This document shows positions 1 to 9,767 of a stretch of 64,000 nt of DNA, one piece after another. The first letter of the stretch is position 1. Each line of letters begins with the position of its first letter. This DNA is from Ktedonospora formicarum (GTDB lineage Bacteria > Chloroflexota > Ktedonobacteria > Ktedonobacterales > Ktedonobacteraceae): NCBI RefSeq assembly GCF_016587355.1, contig NZ_BNJF01000006.1, positions 62,001 through 126,000 of the forward strand, in the 5' to 3' direction. The translations under genes were made by a program, and so were the position numbers. The notes beneath the pieces were generated by a model. That model was given only the letters and a program-made list of their open reading frames with translations. It did no database searches and was not told the DNA's origin.

Positions 1-129
1 TATCTCCTCTTCAATGATTGAGGTTAATTGAGACTGGTATTCATCAATTGTCACCTCGTCCTTTTGGCGCTCTTGCTGTAACCGCAATAATTTGTGCGTA
101 AAGCGTGGGGGTGGTTGCTTCTGCACCAT
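1..129 (-). CDS. Partial small charged protein (5' end only)
   Basis: Read leftward from an ATG at 129, 43 codons run open to the window edge, giving a charged, glutamine-rich start (MVQKQPPPRFTHKLLRLQQ...). An AAGGAGG Shine-Dalgarno lies about 14 nt upstream of the ATG. The sequence looks like the start of a helical protein, but it is too short to assign to a family. The coding call rests on the RBS and the biased composition only. Confidence 0.5.
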   Translation of the reverse strand, partial: MVQKQPPPRFTHKLLRLQQERQKDEVTIDEYQSQLTSIIEEEI

Positions 130-353
130 AGTAGATGACTGAACCTCCTTCTGTATCAATTATGTCGCATTATCTACGGTAGAGGTGTAAAATTTCTTAA
201 TAATTTAGGAAATATGAAATGTTAAAACTGTATTTATCATTATAAATCACATTTTCCTATAAAAGAATCAGAAACATCCAAAAAATTCGTCGTAGGACAT
301 CGATGAAACTCACTTTTGGGAAGTACGAAGGGTTGAAATTGCCTGATAGCCAT

Positions 354-407
354 ATAAACTGGGCCTCAACGATGGGATATATTTCTCATCGTTGAGGCCC
401 AGTTTAT
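354..407. terminator. 21-bp perfect hairpin at the trailer end of CRISPR array 1
   Basis: The arms 354-374 and 387-407 are perfectly complementary over 21 bp with a 12-nt loop. A T-rich run follows on the + strand (attcttttgcttctt). It lies between the partial gene at 1-129 and the distal end of array 1, which is read leftward. The hairpin could therefore stop the pre-crRNA transcript, although the T-tract on the minus strand is weak. The AT-rich remainder of 130-475 shows no gene. Confidence 0.6.
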
Positions 408-491
408 TCTTTTGCTTCTTACCATACCTTAGTTCGGATCATGCCCTGCTAGCATATTTGCTGGCATCATAAAGATTGGAATGCCGCAACC

Positions 492-2163
492 CTTGTGGTG
501 TTCTCAGACGGATTGAAGCCCCTGCTACACTATCGACACTGTGGCGTTTGAAGCGGTCGCGATGCACTTGCAGTATCCTGAGATGGATCGAAGCCCCTGC
601 TATATTCACCCCCGCCGCGACAGCCTCGCGGCAACCTTCGACCTTGCAGTATCCTGAGACGGATCGTAGCCCCTGCTATACGTAACCAGAACGCGGCTCA
701 AGGTGCGACCCAAACACTTGCAGTATCCTCAGTCGGATCGAAGCCTCTGCTACGACAACTCGATGAAAGTGCTCTTCTTCGATATGGAGCTCTTGCAGTA
801 TCCTGAGACGGATCGAAGCCTCTGCTACCTAATGGAATTGTGTGAAGAGGCCAAACAAAAAGAACTTGCAGTATCCTGAGACGGATCGAAGCCTCTGCTA
901 CGGCAGCAACCCAGCGGCAATGCTTGCACACTTTGGAGCTTGCAGTATCCTGAGACGGATCGAAGCCTCTGCTACCATGGATAGACCTGTTTGACAACAC
1001 TCGCTTTTATGACTTGCAGTATCCTGAGACGGATCGAAGCCTCTGCTACGCTCAGCTAGTTCAGATGAAGATGCTCCCATATATGACTTGCAGTATCCTG
1101 AGACGGATCGAAGCCTCTGCTACGTAACCAACTGGTAAAGCGACTCGTTAACCGTACATACTTGCAGTATCCTGAGACGGATCGAAGCCTCTGCTACTGA
1201 CGAATTAGGAATAGAGCCACCGCGCGCCTATGCCTCTTGCAGTATCCTGAGACGGATCGAAGCCTCTGCTACACCCGTGCGGTAGTGGACAAGATACCTG
1301 GCGCGCTCTTGCAGTATCCTGAGACGGATCGAAGCCTCTGCTACATTATTTCCCATTGCGACCCGTCTGGTCGCACCTTATACTTGCAGTATCCTGAGAC
1401 GGATCGAAGCCTCTGCTACCGCTCAAGGTGAATAGAACTTACCTGCTCATACGTGCCTTGCAGTATCCTGAGACGGATCGAAGCCTCTGCTACCTCAAGA
1501 AAGATGCTGGCATTGCTTAACCTATTGAAGCGACTTGCAGTATCCTGAGACGGATCGAAGCCTCTGCTACGCGCCAACATCAGGCAGCGCCGCCGTTATC
1601 TTCTTAATCCTTGCAGTATCCTGAGACGGATCGAAGCCTCTGCTACATTCGTCATCAGATAATGCCTCAGTGCCTTTAATTCTCTTGCAGTATCCTGAGA
1701 CGGATCGAAGCCTCTGCTACCAAGAGTAATTGGAGTCTCTGAGCCTTCTACACTCCTTGCAGTATCCTGAGACGGATCGAAGCCTCTGCTACTTTTACAG
1801 TCCATAGCGTCGTGTTTGCGGTCATAGTCTTGCAGTATCCTGAGACGGATCGAAGCCTCTGCTACCGAACTCTACCTTCCAGGACACGACCCCTGAGGTT
1901 GCTCTTGCAGTATCCTGAGACGGATCGAAGCCTCTGCTACTAACAGGTGGAACTAGGTAGCGCCTTCCCAATAGGAACTTGCAGTATCCTGAGACGGATC
2001 GAAGCCTCTGCTACTTTCCCCTTGATATCGCGTAGAACATCCACCGGGCCAACTTGCAGTATCCTGAGACGGATCGAAGCCTCTGCTACATAGCACATGC
2101 ATCCTGTGTAGCTTTTGAAATAAAGACTTGCAGTATCCTGAGACGGATCGAAGCCTCTGCTAC
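492..2163 (-). CRISPR. CRISPR array 1: 23 repeats, 22 spacers
   Basis: 37-bp repeats start at 492, 567, 643, 717, 792, 865, 939, 1013, 1087, 1161, 1236, 1308, 1383, 1457, 1534, 1610, 1684, 1756, 1829, 1904, 1978, 2053 and 2127; spacers are 35-40 bp. In crRNA sense (minus strand) the repeat is GTAGCAG-AGGCT-TCGATCC-GTCTCA-GGATACTGCAAG, with ATCC/GGAT able to pair. The first three repeats at the left (492, 567, 643) are mutated and the rest nearly identical, so the leader is on the right. Long ORFs across this stretch are repeat read-through, not genes. Confidence 0.98.
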
Positions 2164-2460
2164 CGTGTAGTTGCAGTTTGCCGTGGGCGGTGTGTTTTCC
2201 TCTTTGAATGAGGTTAGGCCGTTTCCTGGACGTCTCAGAGCATCGATTTTATTTGAATTACTTCGTCTAGTATACCAGATTGCGTCGGGTTTCGAAAATC
2301 GTTTTTTGCTCCAAAAGCCGGGGGATTTTCGAAATGTAGAGTATGTTTTAAAGACATATTTAGGGCAATTCATGGTCACGCGAGAGTTTAAAAGGGCTGA
2401 TTACGCCCTGTTTCTCCGTCATAGGGCGGCGATTTTCAAGCCCGCCTTTTTAAAGCCTTA
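2164..2460 (-). promoter_or_regulatory. Leader of CRISPR array 1
   Basis: It abuts the conserved right end of array 1. On the minus strand it holds a TATACT -10 (2269-2274) in an extended TGGTATACT context, preceded by a palindrome with arms CGAAAATC (2293-2300) and GATTTTCG (2324-2331). The same blocks at the same spacing are found beside arrays 2, 3, 4, 6 and 7. Transcription would run leftward into the array, divergent from the cas1 promoter. No gene is supported in 2164-2577. Confidence 0.8.
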
Positions 2461-2577
2461 AAAATGCGTCAGGAGGGAGATATATCAACGTGAGGTTGAT
2501 GCGCTTGGCGTCACCATTCACGAGCTGATTTTATCCTTGCTTTCAGAATTTTGACTTTTTCTTTTTCTATCCAAATA

Positions 2578-2612
2578 TTTCCGACGGTTTGGCGGAACTC
2601 AATCTTTATACT
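2578..2612 (+). promoter_or_regulatory. cas1-cas2-cas4 promoter with shared cas operator
   Basis: TTTCCGACGGTTTGGCGGA (2578-2596) is followed by TATACT at 2607-2612. The same 19-bp element stands at exactly the same distance from a TATACT upstream of the regulator-cas3 operon (6061-6095). The element is a loose inverted repeat (TCCGAC-N5-GGCGGA), as expected for an operator. No good -35 hexamer is visible, so an activator or an alternative sigma factor is possible. The WYL regulator at 6127 is the obvious candidate binder, by inference. Confidence 0.75.
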
Positions 2613-2705
2613 GTTGCCTAAGCACGGCGATATTGTTCGTGAAGCGATACGTTAGTTTGCGCTAGGCTACTATATTCCTGGCGAGAAAACGAGAGGTTTT
2701 CTAAA

Positions 2706-3722
2706 ATGGATTTGATTGTAGAGGGCAAGGGTATGTTTATTGGCAAGCATCAAGGCCGAATTCGCGTCTATCGTGAGCAGAAAATGGTGCAGGAGGCACC
2801 ATTGATCCATTTGAAGCAGATTCTTATCGTGGATAGCGGCATAGGTATCTCTAGTGATGTGGTCAGGATGTGTAGTGAAGAGGGTATCCCTATTCACTAT
2901 CTCAATAAGTATGGCCGTACGTTTGCTGGTTTATATACTTCAGGTTTGATAGGGACTGTTTTGACGCGGAGAGCCCAATTGCAGGCGTATAAGAGACCTC
3001 AAGGTGGAATTGTAAGTAGGGCTTTTGTGGTGGGAAAAATACAGAACCAGCTTAACCTGCTGCGCTACTTTGCCAAATCTCGTAAAGAACAGGAGCCTGA
3101 ACTCTATCAAACTATTCTCACGACAATTGTTACTCTTCGTGATCATGTACAGGATGTTGAGCAATTACCTGGAGATTGTATTCAAGATATTCGTGAACGA
3201 CTCCTTTCTATAGAGGGGCACGCAGCACAATATTATTGGGGCATTGTTGCGGCTATTGTGCCAGCCACGCTTCAATGGCCGGGACGCGAAACGCGTGGTG
3301 CCAAAGACCTCTTCAATGCTTCGCTTAACTACGGTTATGGAGTGCTCTATGCTCAGGTAGAGCAAGCTATTCTTCTCGCGGGACTCGACCCATATGCTGG
3401 ATTTTTACATGCAGATCGGCCAGGGAAGCCAAGCCTGGTACTTGACCTGATTGAAGAGTTTCGCCAATGTGTCGTGGACCGCACGATCATTGGTTTGTTC
3501 AACAAACATGTACGTCTGGAGCAAGATGAGGAGCGACTTCTGACGGAAGCGACTCGTCGTAAGATCGCAGAAAAAGTTTTTGAGCGGCTTGATGGAAGCG
3601 CTGAACTTTACGAAGGTAAACGGCAGGCGCTCCGTTTTATCCTGCAAAACCAGGCGCGTCATCTCGCTTGTTTCTTACGTGAGGAGCGTGAAGCTTACAT
3701 TCCTTTTGTCTCTGGCTGGTAG
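2706..3722 (+). CDS. cas1: CRISPR integrase Cas1
   Basis: Cas1 is the metal-dependent integrase that, with Cas2, inserts new spacers at the leader end of an array. The 338-aa protein has the usual length, with an N-terminal beta domain and a helical C-terminal domain. The expected metal ligands are present: E170 in SIEGHAAQYYW, H235 in GFLHADRPG, and D247/E250 in LVLDLIEEFR. The ATG at 2706 follows an AGAGG motif in the loop of a small hairpin (AGAAAAC/GTTTTCT). The gene is first of a tight cas1-cas2-cas4 operon set between arrays 1 and 2. The products would serve all the arrays here, since the repeats share their ends. Confidence 0.97.
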   Translation: MDLIVEGKGMFIGKHQGRIRVYREQKMVQEAPLIHLKQILIVDSGIGISSDVVRMCSEEGIPIHYLNKYGRTFAGLYTSGLIGTVLTRRAQLQAYKRPQGGIVSRAFVVGKIQNQLNLLRYFAKSRKEQEPELYQTILTTIVTLRDHVQDVEQLPGDCIQDIRERLLSIEGHAAQYYWGIVAAIVPATLQWPGRETRGAKDLFNASLNYGYGVLYAQVEQAILLAGLDPYAGFLHADRPGKPSLVLDLIEEFRQCVVDRTIIGLFNKHVRLEQDEERLLTEATRRKIAEKVFERLDGSAELYEGKRQALRFILQNQARHLACFLREEREAYIPFVSGW

Positions 3723-3734
3723 GAAGTGAGAAAT

Positions 3735-3998
3735 ATGCGCTATCTACTGATCTACGATATCACGCATGATGGCACTCGCAGTAAGGTCGCTGACGTTTGT
3801 CTGGATTACGGCCTCAATCGCATCCAGTATAGTGCCTTTCTGGGCGAGCTTTCACCTGCCCATCAACGTGAGTTACTCTTAAAAGTGCATCAACGTCTGG
3901 GCAAGCATGGAGCAAATATCCAGTTGTTCCCTCTCGATGAAAAAGCCTGGGTGGGAAGAAAGTCGATTGAGCGTGAGGAGAGGCAGAATAATGAGTGA
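3735..3998 (+). CDS. cas2: CRISPR adaptation protein Cas2
   Basis: Cas2 dimerises between two Cas1 dimers in the spacer-integration complex. The 87-aa protein opens with the typical beta strand MRYLLIYDIT, whose Asp corresponds to the conserved Cas2 acidic residue, and has the ferredoxin-like pattern including RIQYSAFLGEL. I chose the ATG at 3735 because AGGA lies 11 nt upstream; a GTG at 3726 would add three residues. It begins 12 bp after the cas1 stop, and its stop overlaps the cas4 start. Confidence 0.96.
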   Translation: MRYLLIYDITHDGTRSKVADVCLDYGLNRIQYSAFLGELSPAHQRELLLKVHQRLGKHGANIQLFPLDEKAWVGRKSIEREERQNNE

Positions 3999-4593
3999 GC
4001 CATGGTTATTAGAGGTAACGGATCTTAAACAGTATCTCTGCTGCCCTAGAATTCCTTATTATCGATACTGCTTGCCTGATATCCGACCCGTAACCTATTC
4101 TATGGAAGTAGGTATTCAAAGCCATCGCGAAGAGGAGGAAAAAGAAGCGCGCCGCAGCCTCCAAAAATACCAGATAGAGCAAGGAGAGCGTCTGTTTAAT
4201 TACTTTGCGGCCTCTGAGTTGTTGGGTATCAAAGGACAAATGGATCTTGTAATTATCACGCCTTCATGGGAAGCCGAGGACAAAGAAGCTATTATCGTCG
4301 ATTACAAATATTCTGAGCAAAAGGCCGGTCCGCACTTTAAGCTCCAGCTGGCTGCTTACGCGCTACTTTTAGAGGAGGAACTCCAAATGCCCGTTCGAAA
4401 TGGCTTTCTCTATTCCATCCCTCTGCGCAAAGCGGAAAAGATTGCTATCACTGTTGCCCTCCGCAAGAAAGTTAGGCATGTGATTCAGGAGATCCACCAG
4501 TTGCTTGAAAGAGAAGCGTTTCCTGTATCGACGCGAACTCCACACCGCTGCCCAACCTGCGAATTCCGGCGCTTCTGTAACGATATGGTCTAA
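3991..4593 (+). CDS. cas4: CRISPR-associated exonuclease Cas4
   Basis: Cas4 is a RecB-family nuclease with a 4Fe-4S cluster that trims prespacers and checks the PAM. The 200-aa product shows the cluster cysteines: C17 near the N-terminus, and C187, C190 and C196 in CPTCEFRRFC. The nuclease core is GQMDLVI and IIVDYKYSE (D and D-x-K). The ATG at 3991 overlaps the cas2 stop by 8 nt, pointing to translational coupling; an upstream in-frame ATG at 3907 lies inside cas2 and is unlikely. The gene closes the adaptation operon. Confidence 0.95.
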   Translation: MSEPWLLEVTDLKQYLCCPRIPYYRYCLPDIRPVTYSMEVGIQSHREEEEKEARRSLQKYQIEQGERLFNYFAASELLGIKGQMDLVIITPSWEAEDKEAIIVDYKYSEQKAGPHFKLQLAAYALLLEEELQMPVRNGFLYSIPLRKAEKIAITVALRKKVRHVIQEIHQLLEREAFPVSTRTPHRCPTCEFRRFCNDMV

Positions 4594-4634
4594 GCAACGC
4601 ATATAAAGGGATATGCGGTCTCGATTTCATGTAA

Positions 4635-4676
4635 ACCACGGCTACTTACTGTCATTGACGAGTAGGTAGCCATGGT
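4635..4676. terminator. Hairpin between cas4 and CRISPR array 2
   Basis: The arms 4635-4650 and 4661-4676 pair over 16 positions with one mismatch and one G-U pair, around a 10-nt loop. It lies between convergent transcripts: the cas operon from the left and the array 2 precursor from the right. No strong T-tract follows on either strand, so it may act as an RNA-end structure rather than a classical terminator. Confidence 0.5.
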
Positions 4677-4738
4677 GCTTAACAAATGCATGAATGCTCA
4701 CATTTATACCTCGTATGAAGCTTGTCAACATAGCTGCA

Positions 4739-5594
4739 CGTTCAGTGTCCTCAAGCGGATCGAAGAGTCTGCTACCCGGGCGCGTGCTATAGGGCTGCTG
4801 GCTGGCAGGAGGTCTTACAGGATCCTCTGGCGGATCGAAGAGTCTGCTACACCACCAGAGAAGGGGAGGCGCAAACAGAAGGCCGAGAACTTACAGGATC
4901 CTCTGGCGGATCGAAGAGTCTGCTACTCGAGAGCAGCAATCCCAATCACTACCGCAATACCAAGCCTTACAGGATCCTCTGGCGGATCGAAGAGTCTGCT
5001 ACGCCGCCCATCCCAAGGTGCCTCTGGCTCTGGAGTGTCTTACAGGATCCTCTGGCGGATCGAAGAGTCTGCTACGATCATACAGACGAGCACAAGGAAT
5101 GCTGGCGCGATTCTTACAGGATCCTCTGGCGGATCGAAGAGTCTGCTACATGACCAGCCCACGGCTGGTGGCCCTATGGCCAATATCACTTACAGGATCC
5201 TCTGGCGGATCGAAGAGTCTGCTACTCTATCCGCTCTGCTCTCACACAGGCTCCATTCAAACTTACAGGATCCTCTGGCGGATCGAAGAGTCTGCTACAT
5301 GCGCTCTCACTAGAGCGAAAAAGACAAATTGCAGACTTACAGGATCCTCTGGCGGATCGAAGAGTCTGCTACCTCATGTCTTTTGTTGAGACTCCTCATG
5401 AGTGAATCTTACAGGATCCTCTGGCGGATCGAAGAGTCTGCTACTCCGTGGTCCTGCCTCCGGCTCCCCCCGTCGTCACTACGCTTACAGGATCCTCTGG
5501 CGGATCGAAGAGTCTGCTACCTCGAAATTGAGTCCGACCAGACGGAGGCCCACGAATCTTACAGGATCCTCTGGCGGATCGAAGAGTCTGCTAC
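4739..5594 (-). CRISPR. CRISPR array 2: 12 repeats, 11 spacers
   Basis: 37-bp repeats start at 4739 (degenerate), 4814, 4890, 4966, 5039, 5113, 5189, 5262, 5336, 5408, 5484 and 5558. In crRNA sense the repeat is GTAGCAG-ACTCT-TCGATCC-GCCAGA-GGATCCTGTAAG. Only the leftmost repeat is mutated, so the leader is on the right. The array lies between cas4 and the interference operon and is read leftward. ORFs across it are repeat artefacts. Confidence 0.98.
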
Positions 5595-6010
5595 CGCGGC
5601 GCTGTAGCGAGAAGGTGGTGGTGTATTTTCTTATTCTGATTGCGTTAGGCTGTTTCTTGAGCCTCTCAGAATGTCAACTGTGTTTGCTATGCCTCATCTA
5701 GTATACCAGATGACCATGGGTTTCGAAAATCGTTTTTTGCGCCAAAAGGCAGGGGATTTTCGAAGACAAAACAGGCGTAATTTGCCCTGTTACAGCTTTT
5801 TCTGGCATGTTTGGCTCCTTATTAGGGCCATTTTCACCCTCTTTAGATATTGGGCAGTAACGGTTTTCGAACACGGCCCACAAAAGGGCAAAATGAGAGA
5901 GGGGAATCAGAAATTTTTATGTCATTTTTATAGCAGAGCTTCTATTTTTCCTCTATACTATCTCCGGTATTGTAAGGTTTTATGGGATTTACAGGCGAGG
6001 CCTCTCTCTT
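5595..6010 (-). promoter_or_regulatory. Leader of CRISPR array 2
   Basis: It adjoins the conserved end of array 2. On the minus strand it holds TATACT at 5700-5705, and upstream of that the palindrome CGAAAATC (5724-5731)/GATTTTCG (5755-5762). A further ...TTTTCGAACA... block near 5865-5875 resembles the third CGAAAATC-like copy upstream of the array 6 and 7 leaders. The region also carries the divergent start of the next operon; no gene is supported in 5595-6126. Confidence 0.78.
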
Positions 6011-6060
6011 GATTTTGTAGTTTTTCGGCCATTTTTTGAAATTTGATTGTCCTCACTACT

Positions 6061-6095
6061 TTTCCGACGGTTTGGCGGATTGCGGAGGGTATACT
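6061..6095 (+). promoter_or_regulatory. Regulator-cas3 operon promoter with shared cas operator
   Basis: TTTCCGACGGTTTGGCGGA (6061-6079) and TATACT (6090-6095) repeat the arrangement upstream of cas1 base for base in spacing, while the ten bases between them differ. The -10 lies inside the longest open frame of the next gene, which shows that the true start codon is further down, at 6127. Confidence 0.75.
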
Positions 6096-6126
6096 CTACT
6101 CATCAATCAATGAAGGAGGCATACAC

Positions 6127-7164
6127 TTGCTGAATTTAGAGGCACGGAAACGGTTAGAAAATCTGTTATATATCATCAAGCTTTTTCAGGTGCCGGACAG
6201 ACGATACCGCACGAAGGAAATCGCTGAACAACTTGGGGTCAATGAGGATACTGCTGGTAAGTACCTGCGCGACCTGAGTCTGAGTGGCCTTCTCCCTATT
6301 ACCAAGGAGGGACATGACTGGGTTTTGTTAGAAGGTGCAATGACGCCACAGCTTGAACTTTCGCTAAGCTATCCCGAAGCGGTTGCACTCTATCTGGCAG
6401 CTAGACTCCTGGCCCAGACACAGGATGAGCAGAACTGGCATGTGACCATGGCGCTTAAGAAACTCGTGGATGCGTTGCCACCATCGCTGCGCAAGCGCGA
6501 AGAGATGTTACTCGCACTTTTAAACTTTGAGGATTCGCAACGCCCTGACAAATCGGGAATCTTTTTTGCTCTCGCGAGTGGCTGGGTGCTGCAACGGCAG
6601 GTTCGCCTCTACTATGAACCTCCTCACCGCCGTAGTTTTGAGTGTTTGTTCCATCCTTACCTGCTAGAACCGTCAGCAATTGGTCGCACTATCTATGCGT
6701 TGGGTTATAGTAGCATGGGAGAGGCAAGGCGCGCCTATAAACTGGAGCGCATAACGCGTGCAGAATTGACGGATAAAACATTCGAAATACCAGAAGACTT
6801 TGATGCTGCTACGATGCTGCGACAGGCCTGGACAATCATGTACAGTGACGAAGAGCCTGTGAGAGTGCGCTTGCGTTTTAGTGCTCGTGCCACACCACGT
6901 GTTCTTGAAACACGCTGGCACCCTTCCGAGGAGGTGAAGAAGAATCGAGATGGCTGCGACTGGACGGCCATTATTGGCGATACGCTAGAGATTGAGCCGT
7001 GGATTCGAGGTTGGGGAAGCGACTGCGAAGTGCTAGAGCCACTCGCTTTGCGTGAGAGCACCATCAAGCATCTCCGCCGCTCCATGCGTATGTATGGTCT
7101 AACTGCGCCGGAAACGCGCTCTCCTGGCACATTTGATCCAAATTTGTTTCGGAGGAAGGACTAG
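6127..7164 (+). CDS. WYL-domain transcriptional regulator of the cas locus
   Basis: The 345-aa protein has an N-terminal winged HTH (RTKEIAEQLGVNEDTAGKYL, about residues 28-47) and a C-terminal WYL-type ligand domain (core around LFHPYLLEPSAIGRTIYALG). WYL regulators are common in cas operons, where some repress and some activate, often sensing nucleic-acid ligands. I chose the TTG at 6127 because AAGGAGG lies 7 nt upstream and the promoter -10 at 6090-6095 excludes the longer frame. It is first in the interference operon, five bases before cas3. Control of its own promoter and of cas1 through the shared operator is inferred. Confidence 0.85.
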   Translation: MLNLEARKRLENLLYIIKLFQVPDRRYRTKEIAEQLGVNEDTAGKYLRDLSLSGLLPITKEGHDWVLLEGAMTPQLELSLSYPEAVALYLAARLLAQTQDEQNWHVTMALKKLVDALPPSLRKREEMLLALLNFEDSQRPDKSGIFFALASGWVLQRQVRLYYEPPHRRSFECLFHPYLLEPSAIGRTIYALGYSSMGEARRAYKLERITRAELTDKTFEIPEDFDAATMLRQAWTIMYSDEEPVRVRLRFSARATPRVLETRWHPSEEVKKNRDGCDWTAIIGDTLEIEPWIRGWGSDCEVLEPLALRESTIKHLRRSMRMYGLTAPETRSPGTFDPNLFRRKD

Positions 7165-7169
7165 AAACG

Positions 7170-9764
7170 ATGCATACACCATATCCTTACCAGGAAGAGC
7201 TATTACGGGCCATCGCAGCGGGCAGAAATGTGATTCTGGTTGTGCCAACAGGAGGGGGAAAGACGTTCGCCGCAAGCTTGCCTTTTCTCCAGAACCTTGC
7301 CTTTAAAGAAGGTCTGCTGCCAGCAAAGGCCATCTATGCCGTGCCAACACGCTCGCTAGCCACACAATACCATGCTTTATGCCAGAAATGGTTGCAGGAA
7401 CTGAATCCCGATCTTTTCGACGATTTTCAAGAGCGATACGGCTACTTCGGGCACGACCTCTTTTCCATCCAGACGGGCGAGACACCTGGAGATCCTCAAT
7501 TTGAGTCGGTGCTTACCGCTTGCACCATCGATCAATTCTTGGCAAGTGCATTAGGTGTGCCGTATAGCCTGGACACCAGACGCGCCAATATCAATGTTGG
7601 AGCCATGTGCTCATCGTATCTGATATTAGATGAGCCGCATCTTTATCCAGTGGCAGAAGGAGGCAGAAGCTATAAAGGCGGCTTGACCACCTGCCTGGAG
7701 TTCCTCCGCCAGGTCAAAGATATCACTCGCTTCGTCTTTATGAGCGCGACGCTACCACAAGCGTTGGTGGAACAGCTTGCTCAGATACTTGATGCTGACG
7801 TCATTACCGTCGATGACGAAGAATTGGCTCAGCTGAATAAACGACGTGAGCGCCGCTTCGAACGATGCACAACGTCGATGAGCGCCACATCTATTCTTCA
7901 ACAGCACCAGAGCTGTTCTCTCGTCGTCTGCAATACTGTACAACGTGCTCAAGAAATCTATCTGAAGTTAGATGAGGCAATACAACAGGCGGGACTCGAC
8001 ATAGATCTGCGCCTACTCCATAGCCGTTTTACTGACGATGATCGAAAGCGCCAAGGAGAGGATTTGTCCCGCTTACTCGGCAAGGAGCAATGGCTTGAGG
8101 GAGCCTATCAGGGTGGCAAAGGCGTGATTGTGGTTGCGACACAGGTCGTCGAGGTTGGACTGGATATCTCAGTAGAGGTAATGCATACAGAGATTGCACC
8201 TGCGAATAGCTTAATCCAACGTGCAGGTCGCTGCGCTCGCTTTGAGCAACAACATGGTCGTGTCCTGGTCTACCGTTCACCACTCGATGAAGACGAACAA
8301 TCCGTCTCCAGCCTCCCGTATGAGGTTGCGCTCTGTGAACACACCTGGCAAGCTCTAGAGCGGTTTACAGGCCAACCATTGGGCTTTCGAGAGGAACAAG
8401 CGCTTATCAATGAAGTCCACACGGCTAGCGACCTTCAACTCCTCCAGCAGTATGAAGCGCATCGTGGTGAGCTACAAGAAGCCATTACCACAAGCCTGCG
8501 TACTCATGAGCGTGGCAATGTTATGGATCTCATCCGTGATGTGCTACAGGTCCAGCTGCTTATCCATAATGCACCTGATGACGAGATCACAACAGAACCC
8601 TGGCGCTGGCAGAGTTTTGCCTTCCGTCCTGGGCAACTTATGGGCAAACATTGGGAACGCTTGCAGCAGCGTTGCTCTGAGCTTGGGCTGAACTGGATAT
8701 GTAAGCAGGCGATTCTTGCGCCCTCTGAGGGGAAACAGCAGGAGCAAGACGAGGATAGCCATATCGCGATAACGTATACGTGGGATCATGTGAACAATCC
8801 TCACCAGATACCCAACACACTCATGTTAGCAATGCCCAATCAGCTTGTCACCTATGATCAGAGGCTTGGGCTCGTCTTTTTGGATGGACGTCTACCGCTC
8901 TCTCCTGAGTGGGAACTGCGACTCCTTGAGCAAAATTATCAGAGCGTGCTTCGCGAGCGCAAACGCTCCAGCGGTCAAGGAGAACCAACAAGGCTACAAT
9001 GTTATGAACAACACATTGGAGGGCTGGCTGATGCCTACTACCAGGTCATCTACGCAGAACTGGCCTACACAATGCAGCGCCTCGAAACGAGGCTAGGTCT
9101 GGAAGCGGGTACGATTGATCATGCGATCCAACTGGCTATCGCGACTCACGATCTGGGGAAACTGGCAGACACATGGCAAACGTGGGCGCGTGCGTGGCAG
9201 CGTCTCCTCAGAGAAAAAAACAGCTGGGCCAAAGATTACCAGGAACCCGCCGATGATGTCTTCTTCGCTAAAACAGACTATGACTGGCGCTCGCAGGAGC
9301 AGCGCAAATGGCAGAAAGAGGTACCAGGGAAACGCCCAAATCATTCTTGTGAGAGCGTCATGATTGGGCGCAGCATGCTTGCGCAAAGCCTTGGCATCTT
9401 CCAGGCAGATCACCCAAACTTACCCATCTTGCGCGCGGTCTGTACCGCTATCGCTCACCATCATACTCCAAAAGCGCATGAATATGGACAAACTCGCGTC
9501 CAACCTGGAGCCTTCTCAGCGGTTGAGAAGGCCATTCAGGCTGTGAATCGCGACGATTCCTGGAGCGTTGACCTCAGCAAGTTATGTCTCACTCTGGAAG
9601 CGGGGGATTTGGACCCTATCACTGTCTCAAAGGAGATCTGTACGCGCCCCGATGTGGCTTCAAGCGAGGACAAAAGATGTGAGACCTGGCTGTCATTTGT
9701 GATCGTGCGTGCATTGCGCCTGGCAGATCAGCGTGCAGACCGCTACGTTTCTTCTAAAGTTTGA
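7170..9764 (+). CDS. cas3: CRISPR helicase-nuclease Cas3 (helicase first, HD last)
   Basis: Cas3 is recruited by the target-bound Cascade complex to unwind and degrade the target. The 864-aa protein starts with a superfamily-2 helicase: Walker A VPTGGGKT (residues 25-32), a DEPH box (LILDEPHLYP) and motif VI QRAGRCARF. The HD nuclease follows at the C-terminus: THDLGKL with H660-D661, then PNHSCES and IAHHHTP. Most Cas3 proteins have HD first; the reversed order is known from type I-G (formerly I-U) and some other lineages. A GGAAGGA motif lies upstream of the ATG, and cas8 begins 4 bp after the stop. Confidence 0.93.
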   Translation: MHTPYPYQEELLRAIAAGRNVILVVPTGGGKTFAASLPFLQNLAFKEGLLPAKAIYAVPTRSLATQYHALCQKWLQELNPDLFDDFQERYGYFGHDLFSIQTGETPGDPQFESVLTACTIDQFLASALGVPYSLDTRRANINVGAMCSSYLILDEPHLYPVAEGGRSYKGGLTTCLEFLRQVKDITRFVFMSATLPQALVEQLAQILDADVITVDDEELAQLNKRRERRFERCTTSMSATSILQQHQSCSLVVCNTVQRAQEIYLKLDEAIQQAGLDIDLRLLHSRFTDDDRKRQGEDLSRLLGKEQWLEGAYQGGKGVIVVATQVVEVGLDISVEVMHTEIAPANSLIQRAGRCARFEQQHGRVLVYRSPLDEDEQSVSSLPYEVALCEHTWQALERFTGQPLGFREEQALINEVHTASDLQLLQQYEAHRGELQEAITTSLRTHERGNVMDLIRDVLQVQLLIHNAPDDEITTEPWRWQSFAFRPGQLMGKHWERLQQRCSELGLNWICKQAILAPSEGKQQEQDEDSHIAITYTWDHVNNPHQIPNTLMLAMPNQLVTYDQRLGLVFLDGRLPLSPEWELRLLEQNYQSVLRERKRSSGQGEPTRLQCYEQHIGGLADAYYQVIYAELAYTMQRLETRLGLEAGTIDHAIQLAIATHDLGKLADTWQTWARAWQRLLREKNSWAKDYQEPADDVFFAKTDYDWRSQEQRKWQKEVPGKRPNHSCESVMIGRSMLAQSLGIFQADHPNLPILRAVCTAIAHHHTPKAHEYGQTRVQPGAFSAVEKAIQAVNRDDSWSVDLSKLCLTLEAGDLDPITVSKEICTRPDVASSEDKRCETWLSFVIVRALRLADQRADRYVSSKV

Positions 9765-9767
9765 GGT

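Noticed and set aside
4672..5607. Long ORFs rich in GSSGGSKSLL or RILWRIEESAT across array 2, and similar ones in arrays 1, 3, 4 and 6
   Set aside because: They are translations of the 37-bp repeats; the repeat carries no stop in those frames. No RBS or family feature supports them.
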